Both the position numbers and the translations under genes were made by a program. Of a stretch of 32,576 nt of DNA, positions 26,314 through 32,576 are shown piece after piece. The notes below the pieces were generated by a model. It ran no database searches and was not told where the DNA came from. It worked only from the letters and a program-made list of their open reading frames with translations. This DNA comes from an uncultured Oleispira sp. (GTDB taxonomy: Bacteria > Pseudomonadota > Gammaproteobacteria > Pseudomonadales > Oceanobacteraceae). The DNA is taken from contig CAJVZR010000047.1 of assembly GCA_913019965.1 (NCBI GenBank), positions 1-32,576 of the forward strand, written 5' to 3'. Within the stretch, counting starts at the first letter, position 1, and each line of letters starts with the position of its first letter.

Positions 26314-27191
26314 ACACTAAGCGCCTGTTCGCGTTTGTTTTGATATTTATATTTTCAATACTCGGTGCTGTTTTTATAAAAGCAGCCATGACCCCTGCTG
26401 CTAAAAAAATCGCAACTCCTACAACGGCACCGGCACAAGTGGTTGAAGTGATCAAGGTACTGGTTGCTCAGCGAACACTGGAGGATGGCAGCTTTATCGA
26501 TAAAGGCGATGTTGCTTGGGAAAAAAGAGAGGTGACAGGCAGCGGTTGGATTCGAAGCCACCGATTTGACCTCGATGACTTTAACGGCGCCGTCGTTTTT
26601 AAAGAAACCCAAGTAGGGGAAGCCATTGCTTATAGCAATTTAATTAGGCCACAGCAGCAAGGATTTTTAGCTGCCGTTCTCGCTCCAGAAACCCGCGCGA
26701 TTAGTATTCCTGTGAATGAAGTAACTGCAAACGCGGGTTTGATTGGCCCAGGTGATTTTGTCGATATTTTATTAACGTTTTACGCCGATAGTGACCGGGG
26801 TGAGAGAGCCATTCAACGAGGTCGCGATATATCCATGCTAACCAGTAAAACACTGGCTTCTGCTATTCGCGTCATTGCAATCAATCGCCAAAGTGTTGCG
26901 AATCCAGACAACGAACTAGGCACATCATTAACCACCGCCACCCTAGAAGTTGATCCTAGATTGGCACAGCACCTAACCATCGCCAATCGAATGGGGGAAC
27001 TGGCACTTAGCTTACGTTCAAGACGTGACCCTGGAAATATTACCTATATGGAAGCTTGGAGCGGTGATGTGCATACCGCAGTAGACCAACTAAAACCGGA
27101 CCCTGGGCTTGTGCTTATGCGCGGCAACATGACTCAAATCGTTGGTTACCCACAGCGAGATGAAAATACTAGTGAAGACAAAGAGCAATAA
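26310..27191 (+). CDS. rcpC: Flp pilus assembly protein RcpC/CpaB
   Basis: Periplasmic, membrane-anchored Tad component thought to work with the secretin. Its N-terminus is a membrane anchor (FVLIFIFSILGAVFI). A SAF-type domain follows (about 48-115: VLVAQRTLEDGSFIDKGDVAWE, VGEAIAYSNLI). The RcpC domain (APETRAISIPVNEVTANAGLIGPGDFVDILLTF, about 126-158) is the strongest family match. At 293 residues it has normal length. Its ATG overlaps the tadV stop by 4 bases and rcpA follows after one base, so these genes are one coupled operon. Confidence 0.93.
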   Translation: MNTKRLFAFVLIFIFSILGAVFIKAAMTPAAKKIATPTTAPAQVVEVIKVLVAQRTLEDGSFIDKGDVAWEKREVTGSGWIRSHRFDLDDFNGAVVFKETQVGEAIAYSNLIRPQQQGFLAAVLAPETRAISIPVNEVTANAGLIGPGDFVDILLTFYADSDRGERAIQRGRDISMLTSKTLASAIRVIAINRQSVANPDNELGTSLTTATLEVDPRLAQHLTIANRMGELALSLRSRRDPGNITYMEAWSGDVHTAVDQLKPDPGLVLMRGNMTQIVGYPQRDENTSEDKEQ

Positions 27192-27192
27192 G

Positions 27193-28482
27193 ATGATGAT
27201 TAAAATACTGGCCCTAATGCTTATTGTTTTTCAGGTACAGATATCTCAAGGGGCCCAGACAGAAAATCTGAGCCTGTTGATTAAACAAGGTGAACTGATT
27301 CAGCTGCCAGAAGCGGCAAAAGCCGTGTTTATTGCCGACCCTAGCATTGCTAGCTATCAGGCTCCAAGCTCAAAGTCTTTGTTTCTATTTGGTCTATCCG
27401 CGGGTATGACAACCCTCTATGTTTTAGGCCAAGATGAAAAAGTAATCTATACTCGCACTATTCAAGTTAAGCATGACATTGAAGGTTTAGATCAGTTAAT
27501 AAAACAGCAATTTCCTAATAGCCAAGTCAATGTAATTTCAACGGCTAAGCGATTAATTCTGAGCGGTAATGTTACAACTCCCCAAGAAGCCGACCAAATC
27601 ATGTTTCTTGCTCAAGGTTATCTATCCAACTCAGAAACCGATGGTACAAATAGTGAGCTAATCAATCAGCTCAATGTGGATTTACCAACCCAGGTCAATA
27701 TTCGAGTTCGCATTGCAGAAATGGATCGCCAAACGTCAAGAGAGTTTGGCTTTAATGCAGATTTAAGCCTTGGGTATGCCATTCCATTAAAAACATTAAC
27801 ATTGCCAGCAAATAGTTTAAGCGCTCAATTAACAGCCCTAGAAAATGAGAGCTTAATTAGTATATTAGCTGAACCTAATCTGACTTCAGTATCAGGTGAA
27901 CAAGCTCAATTCCTTGCAGGCGGACAATTCCCAGTACCTCAGCCTACCGCAGCCAATCAACCCGTTACATATGAATATCGAGATTATGGGGTTAAATTAG
28001 ATATGACTCCAACCATATTATCCCCCAATAGAATCAGCTTAAAAGTAAACCCATCCGTCAGTGAATTTAGCAACTTATCGGCCAACGGCAATATCCCTCC
28101 TGCTCTGACTGTGAGATCAACTTCAACGACTGTCGAACTCGCCAGTGGACAAAGTTTTGTCTTGGGCGGTTTATTACACGAACGAGAAAATACCATCATA
28201 GATGAAATTCCTTTTCTCTCCGACATTCCTATTATTGGCATGCTCTTTCGATCAGAAAGCTATATCCGTAAAGAAACTGAATTAGTCATCATAGCAACGG
28301 CTTACATCGTTGAGCCTAGCCGTGAGAATAATTTACAAATCCCACAACATGGCATGGAACCTTACGACCACTGGCAGCGTTACCTTTATGGTCGGATATT
28401 GAAACCACAAAATTCAACGACTAGCGAACCAATCGGAAATGACCAAATTAAATTGGTTGGTGATTACGGTTTTATATTTTAA
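27193..28482 (+). CDS. rcpA: Tad outer-membrane secretin RcpA/CpaC
   Basis: Secretin forming the outer-membrane pore for the Flp pilus. I chose ATG 27193 (MMIKILALMLIVFQVQISQGA) because it gives a signal peptide and follows the rcpC stop by one base. The longer frame from 27142 lies inside rcpC. An N-terminal pilus/BON-like domain (about 25-105: LSLLIKQGELIQLPEAAKAVFIADPSIASYQ) is followed by a secretin domain with VNIRVRIAEMDRQTSREFGF, LAEPNLTSVSGEQAQFLAGGQFPVP and, near the end, SGQSFVLGGLLHERE...IPFLSDIPIIGMLF, the universal secretin signature. At 429 residues it is slightly shorter than many CpaC proteins. Confidence 0.93.
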   Translation: MMIKILALMLIVFQVQISQGAQTENLSLLIKQGELIQLPEAAKAVFIADPSIASYQAPSSKSLFLFGLSAGMTTLYVLGQDEKVIYTRTIQVKHDIEGLDQLIKQQFPNSQVNVISTAKRLILSGNVTTPQEADQIMFLAQGYLSNSETDGTNSELINQLNVDLPTQVNIRVRIAEMDRQTSREFGFNADLSLGYAIPLKTLTLPANSLSAQLTALENESLISILAEPNLTSVSGEQAQFLAGGQFPVPQPTAANQPVTYEYRDYGVKLDMTPTILSPNRISLKVNPSVSEFSNLSANGNIPPALTVRSTSTTVELASGQSFVLGGLLHERENTIIDEIPFLSDIPIIGMLFRSESYIRKETELVIIATAYIVEPSRENNLQIPQHGMEPYDHWQRYLYGRILKPQNSTTSEPIGNDQIKLVGDYGFIF

Positions 28483-28507
28483 CGCGACAAATTAGGTAAC
28501 CTAGACA

Positions 28508-29146
28508 ATGAAAATTCTGAGCAAATTACTTTCAAGCAATAACCTATTGATGGCGCTTTTGCTTGCTATATCAAGCCTGTTATTTGGCTGTGCTGGCATG
28601 GCTCCTAAAGCACAAATCAAATTATCTATCGAAGAAGTAGAATGGCGATCATCCACTCGTACGTTTAATGCGGAAGCACAAGCCAGTTTATATAAGTGGC
28701 TTAAAAAATTACCATTAGCTGATGTGCGACTAAAACTAGACAATAAAAAAGCTGCTTACCCTCAGCTGAAAGCTTTTTTATTACAGCAAGGTTTATCGAA
28801 TCAACAAATAGAATTATTTGATTCTCATGTCACTTTACCGACCGACAACCTCTTTATTGCCGGCATCATTATTAAACGCAGCATTCCACAATGTCCTTCT
28901 TGGAAGGTTCCTAATATGGCCGACAGTAAGGTCAGTCAAAGCAGTAACTTTGGTTGTGCAAATGAACGTAATCTAGCCGTTTTGGTAGCAGACCCGAGTG
29001 ATCTAGTACGTGGTAAAAAGCTGGCTCCAGCAAGTTCAGAACACAGTATTAATGCGCTAAACCGTTATTACCGCAGGACGATCCAACAAGCCGAGCCCGA
29101 AGCTCCAGCGGAACCTTTAACACCACCTGCCATTACTGGCCAGTAG
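28508..29146 (+). CDS. Tad pilus lipoprotein RcpB/CpaD-like
   Basis: A 212-residue predicted lipoprotein (SSLLFGCAG, Cys28) of the CpaD family, which helps secretin assembly or gating. The conserved C-terminal part is visible: IPQCPSWKVPNM, NFGCANERNLAVLVADPSDLVRGKKLAPASSEHS (about 150-178), matching the CpaD pattern CPDW...NxGCAxxxNLAxMVADPxDLVxGR. The C-terminus ends in a Pro/Ala/Glu-rich tail. It sits between the secretin and tadZ genes where rcpB or cpaD is found in other tad loci, 25 bases after rcpA. Confidence 0.9.
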   Translation: MKILSKLLSSNNLLMALLLAISSLLFGCAGMAPKAQIKLSIEEVEWRSSTRTFNAEAQASLYKWLKKLPLADVRLKLDNKKAAYPQLKAFLLQQGLSNQQIELFDSHVTLPTDNLFIAGIIIKRSIPQCPSWKVPNMADSKVSQSSNFGCANERNLAVLVADPSDLVRGKKLAPASSEHSINALNRYYRRTIQQAEPEAPAEPLTPPAITGQ

Positions 29147-29171
29147 TTAGGATAATAAATAGGACAATACG

Positions 29172-30392
29172 ATGAAACTATCTTTATTAACCTTTATTGC
29201 CAGCGGTACTCAGCATGAAGCGGATTTAAAAGCGCAAATTAATCACTTAACTAAAGATCTAGCGATCACTGATTATAAAGTGATGATCACCGCCTTTCAC
29301 CAGTTGTTAGAATATTTATCAAGCCATGCTTCACCGGATATTTTAATCGTTGATGTTAATTCAATAACTCATTCCAATATTGTGAATGATGATGAAAGTA
29401 TTGATGTATTAAATCAACTAGCCGAAGTTTGTGAACCCGGTACCAAAGTCATTCTTATTGGCCAAGAAATTCCACTCGCCAAATACCGTCAGCTACTTGA
29501 CCTAGGCATAAAAGAATACCTTTCCTTGCCAATAAACTACGATGCTCTTACCCACAGTATCAAACAAGGCCTAGGCTTGTCATCAAATCTACGAGCGAAA
29601 AATAATAAAAATATTATTATCAGTGGTTTACAAGGTGGAGTTGGCAGTACCACATTGACCGTCGCGTTAGCACAGAAACTAGCACAACTCGGCAGCCATA
29701 CTCTACTGGCTGACGCAGATACTGAGCTCGGTGATCTGGCATTATTTTGGCCAGAAATAAAACAGCAGGCTATTCCTCTAGAGCAACTACTCGAGCTTAA
29801 TAATTTAGAGCGCATCAGCCAAACCCTGATACCGAGATTAAATTATTTAGCCATAGACACAAGCGACGCCAGTATCAGCAATAACATAGAACCCGTGCGA
29901 CAGAAGTTTAGTGAGCTAGCAACAGCTACCCTTTGGGATATTCCTAGACATCATAATCTCGCTAACAGTCTATGGCAGCAAGCCGATATATGTATCTGGG
30001 TATTAGAAAGTAGTGTTTCAGTATTGCATCACTGGAATTCAATAAAGAAGCAGCTGGCTAAAAATTCTGTGCTTCAACATGAGAGTAATACCCGCCATAT
30101 CTTTGTTTTAAACCAAACACGAAAAGAACGCAGCCAGCAAATAGCGCCGAATAAATTACAACAAGCGCTGCAGCAACCTCTAATAACTCTTCCCTATGCC
30201 GGCCAGCAAGCACTGGATGCCGCTAATTTAGGGCAAGCGAGCTTATTATTAAACGGGAAGTACGGTGAAAAAGTTGATGAAATCTGCGCCCATATATTAA
30301 CGCGATCTAAAACAGTCAAAAAAGAGACTAACCCTCTGCAAAAGTTATTGCGTGCATTAGGTAAAAGTAAATCGAAAAGAGTTGCACTATAG
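29172..30392 (+). CDS. tadZ: Pilus localisation ATPase TadZ/CpaE
   Basis: MinD/ParA-like protein that places the Tad machinery at the cell pole. The 406-residue product has an N-terminal atypical receiver-like domain (about 1-135) with SPDILIVDVNS and ILIGQEIP, lacking a full receiver acidic pocket. A ParA-type domain follows. Its deviant Walker A reads GLQGGVGSTTLTVALAQ (152-168), without the usual second lysine, as reported for TadZ proteins. DADTELGDLALFWP (181-194) corresponds to switch I. It is 3 bases upstream of tadA, so coupled. Confidence 0.91.
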   Translation: MKLSLLTFIASGTQHEADLKAQINHLTKDLAITDYKVMITAFHQLLEYLSSHASPDILIVDVNSITHSNIVNDDESIDVLNQLAEVCEPGTKVILIGQEIPLAKYRQLLDLGIKEYLSLPINYDALTHSIKQGLGLSSNLRAKNNKNIIISGLQGGVGSTTLTVALAQKLAQLGSHTLLADADTELGDLALFWPEIKQQAIPLEQLLELNNLERISQTLIPRLNYLAIDTSDASISNNIEPVRQKFSELATATLWDIPRHHNLANSLWQQADICIWVLESSVSVLHHWNSIKKQLAKNSVLQHESNTRHIFVLNQTRKERSQQIAPNKLQQALQQPLITLPYAGQQALDAANLGQASLLLNGKYGEKVDEICAHILTRSKTVKKETNPLQKLLRALGKSKSKRVAL

Positions 30393-30394
30393 CT

Positions 30395-31855
30395 ATGTTC
30401 GGTCGAAAAATTCAAACTCAACAAATACCTCACTCTGAGACGTTAAAGCCAGACACTTTAAGCTCAGATCATTTAAGTTCAGGCAACCTAGATGCTGGTA
30501 ACGGTAAAAGCACGAAAAGCTTCCCTTCTGTAGAGCAAAACTCTGCTGCTGTAGATACAAATAAAGCAGCATTTCCCAACATGGAAATCAATGCAGAATA
30601 TAGCCAAGCCCGTGATGTTTTATTATCAGAATTAGATCCGCTTTTAGCCAGCCGCTTGGGAAAAGCAGAGCTAGAACTGCATATAGAAAAATTATTCAAT
30701 CAGCTTGCTGATCGTCAACGTTGGATCTTCACACCCCAGCAACAAGACCATTTAATTTCCAGCTTATTAGATGACATGCTGGGAATAGGCCCTATTCAAG
30801 TATTACTCGATGACCCAAGCATTAGCGATATCATGGTCAATGGTGCCAACCAAGTTTATGTTGAACAAGCAGGTCGCTTACAAAAATCGACGGCTCAGTT
30901 TCGTGATGAAAAACACTTACGTCATGTTGCACAACGTATCGCTAGCTTTGTCGGCCGCCGTATTGACGAGTCCAACCCCATGGTCGATGCTCGATTAAGT
31001 GATGGTAGCCGAGTGAATATTATTATTCCTCCCCTAGCCTTAGATGGCACGTGCATCTCCATCCGAAAATTCAGCGAACATAAGATGAGTTTATTACAGC
31101 TTGCCGATGCCGGCAGCTTATCTCAATCAATGGCTGGGTTTCTTACCATTGCGGCCAAAGCTCGACTCAACATTCTGGTATCCGGCGGCACAGGTGCTGG
31201 TAAAACAACCTTATTAAATGCACTTTCAGATCCCATTGAAGAAGGTGAACGCATCGTCACGATTGAGGATGCCGCCGAATTAAAATTGCAGCAATCTCAA
31301 GTCATTCGCTTAGAAACTCGGCCTGCAAGTTTGGAAGGTACCGGAGAAGTTAACCAGCGTGATCTCGTTCGAAATGCATTACGAATGAACCCTAGACGCA
31401 TTATCCTCGGTGAAGTGCGTGGTGCAGAAGCCTTTGACATGTTGCAAGCCATGAATACCGGCCACGAAGGTTCTATGTCCACCTTGCATGCTAACAGTGC
31501 ACGAGATGCCATATACCGATTAGAAAACATGTTATTAATGGGGCAGCAAAATTTACCCGTTAGCATGATGCGTCGTCAAATCATGTCATCCATCGATTTA
31601 ATCGTTCAAGTCGAGCGCATGCGTGATGGCAAACGAAGAATTGTTGAAATCACCGAACTGGTAGGTCTAGAAGACGATACCCCAATTACCCAAAATATTT
31701 TTGAATTTCAACTCAACGATTCTTACGATACTCAAAGTGGAAACATTCAAGGTGAATATGCCCAAACCGCATCAATGAATGTCAGTTTTAGCAATAAGAT
31801 TCGCTATGCCGGTTTAGCTAAAGAATTTGAATACATGATGCAAGGAAAACAATAA
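30395..31855 (+). CDS. tadA: Tad secretion ATPase TadA/CpaF
   Basis: Hexameric secretion-type ATPase powering Flp pilus extension and probably retraction. The 486-residue product has a low-complexity N-terminal 65 residues, then the TadA N-terminal domain with LGIGPIQVLLDDPSISDIMVNG (129-150). Its core carries Walker A GGTGAGKTT (264-272), the Asp box IEDAAEL (290-296), Walker B RIILGEVRGAEAFDML (335-350) and the His box GHEGSMSTLHANS (356-368). All catalytic motifs are intact. Its stop overlaps the tadB ATG by one base (TAATG). Confidence 0.97.
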   Translation: MFGRKIQTQQIPHSETLKPDTLSSDHLSSGNLDAGNGKSTKSFPSVEQNSAAVDTNKAAFPNMEINAEYSQARDVLLSELDPLLASRLGKAELELHIEKLFNQLADRQRWIFTPQQQDHLISSLLDDMLGIGPIQVLLDDPSISDIMVNGANQVYVEQAGRLQKSTAQFRDEKHLRHVAQRIASFVGRRIDESNPMVDARLSDGSRVNIIIPPLALDGTCISIRKFSEHKMSLLQLADAGSLSQSMAGFLTIAAKARLNILVSGGTGAGKTTLLNALSDPIEEGERIVTIEDAAELKLQQSQVIRLETRPASLEGTGEVNQRDLVRNALRMNPRRIILGEVRGAEAFDMLQAMNTGHEGSMSTLHANSARDAIYRLENMLLMGQQNLPVSMMRRQIMSSIDLIVQVERMRDGKRRIVEITELVGLEDDTPITQNIFEFQLNDSYDTQSGNIQGEYAQTASMNVSFSNKIRYAGLAKEFEYMMQGKQ

Positions 31856-32576
31856 TGGCAGATTGGCATTTATTGTTAGGCGCATTCTTGTGTTTTTTTA
31901 TCGCCGGTGCAGCATTGGTTATTGTCTTGCTACCCAAGAATAACCAAAAGCAAGTGGAGAATAGGTTGCTCGAGCTAGCCGATGACCTTGGCTTGCATAC
32001 ATCAAAATCAGCCACCGATAAATATTCAAACAATCCATCTCTGAAATTAATAAATAATATCTTCCAGCGATTACGCAGCCAACTAGAATCTCGCTGGCTG
32101 CCTTTTCATTTGCATTTACAAGCTTTGGCAGGCGAAAAAGCACTAAAGAAAACCGTGCTAATACTCATCGCAGTACTTGTTATCATGTTCATTGTTTTCT
32201 CCCCCTTGCCTTGGTACAGCCAAATTTTATCCGCTCTTAGTAGCACAGGTTTAAGCGCTTGGTTATATTACCAATACCTGTACCAGCAACAAATTAAAGC
32301 TTACGAAGAGCAGCTGCCAAGTACTATTGAACACCTAGCCCGCGCTGTCAGTACAGGGCTTTCCGTTCCCCAGGGACTCAATTCTTGTGCACAGTCGAGC
32401 CAAGCCCCCGTTAATAAAGAACTGCAACGTCTTGCTCAACAGCTAACCTTGGGAATAACCCTAGAAAAAGCCCTCACAGAGGCACAACAGCGTATTCCAG
32501 TACGAGAATTTAGTTTTCTCAGTATCATTTTAATACTCAATCAACAAACTGGCGGGCGCTTAAGTGACGCATTAAA
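31855..32576 (+). CDS. tadB: Tad inner-membrane platform protein TadB (3' end beyond window)
   Basis: Partial gene open to the right edge, about 240 residues visible. The N-terminus is a membrane helix (LLLGAFLCFFIAGAALVIVLL). A cytosolic stretch and two more hydrophobic segments (TVLILIAVLVIMFIVFSPLPW and the following one) lead to the start of the T2SSF domain (YEEQLPSTIEHLARAVSTGLSVPQGL ... LNQQTGGRLSDAL), which matches TadB. TadB pairs with TadC to form the platform on which TadA acts. The remaining tadC-tadG genes are expected just beyond the window. Confidence 0.93.
   Translation, partial: MADWHLLLGAFLCFFIAGAALVIVLLPKNNQKQVENRLLELADDLGLHTSKSATDKYSNNPSLKLINNIFQRLRSQLESRWLPFHLHLQALAGEKALKKTVLILIAVLVIMFIVFSPLPWYSQILSALSSTGLSAWLYYQYLYQQQIKAYEEQLPSTIEHLARAVSTGLSVPQGLNSCAQSSQAPVNKELQRLAQQLTLGITLEKALTEAQQRIPVREFSFLSIILILNQQTGGRLSDAL

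Noticed and set aside
27142..27192. Longer N-terminus for the RcpA secretin
   Set aside because: It would overlap rcpC by 50 bases and bury the signal peptide; ATG 27193 gives a proper signal.

Overview
The window looks like chromosomal DNA of a marine-type, polarly flagellated gammaproteobacterium (Pseudomonas/Oceanospirillales-like). The reasons are the flagellar gene order flgE-flgD-flgC-flgB / cheR-cheV // flgA-flgM-flgN-flgZ, a sigma-54 type promoter in front of flgB, a sigma-28 type promoter in front of flgM, a FlgZ/YcgR PilZ protein, and a holC gene. Genus assignment is inference; no rRNA or tRNA gene was seen.

Region 1 (1-7797) is flagella and chemotaxis. On the minus strand, flgB, flgC, flgD and a flgE that runs off the left edge make rod and hook parts. 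Behind a terminator, cheV and cheR lie upstream, also on the minus strand. Divergent from cheV, on the plus strand, are flgA (P-ring chaperone), flgM (anti-sigma-28), flgN (export chaperone) and flgZ (c-di-GMP brake).

Region 2 (7846-11286) is housekeeping and purine salvage. holC ends at a strong bidirectional terminator shared with a convergent NCS2 purine permease. The permease is divergent from a Tsx-like nucleoside porin, followed by apt. The permease and tsx promoters appear to share one palindromic site.

Region 3 (11327-13582) is a Fur-box-controlled, overlapping three-gene operon. It encodes a periplasmic TlpA-like thioredoxin, a small lipoprotein with a DUF4266-type C-terminus ending GGGCGCN, and a DUF3570 outer-membrane protein.

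Region 4 (13631-25605) is the most unusual part: four large lipoproteins. A divergent pair has propeller-like repeats, and one of the pair carries 24 consecutive Asp codons written as a perfect 6-bp repeat. Then come a 1970-residue protein (14 thrombospondin type 3 repeats, three DUF1566/Lcl-type modules, a ~420-residue helical stalk and a terminal C-type-lectin-like domain) and an 801-residue relative (two DUF1566/Lcl modules and a C-type-lectin-like domain). Three of the four share an N-terminal cysteine-flanked D-x-N-x-N loop and a helical domain, so they form a paralogous family.

Region 5 (25682-32576, right edge) is a Tad/Flp pilus locus in the canonical order flp-tadV-rcpC-rcpA-rcpB/cpaD-tadZ-tadA-tadB, with tadB cut by the window end. 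The candidate novel system is the block of regions 4 and 5: calcium-binding, lectin-tipped surface lipoproteins directly upstream of, and co-oriented with, a Tad pilus. A functional link is inference from position and domain type. No intergenic gap exceeds about 220 bases, so there is no long gene-free stretch.
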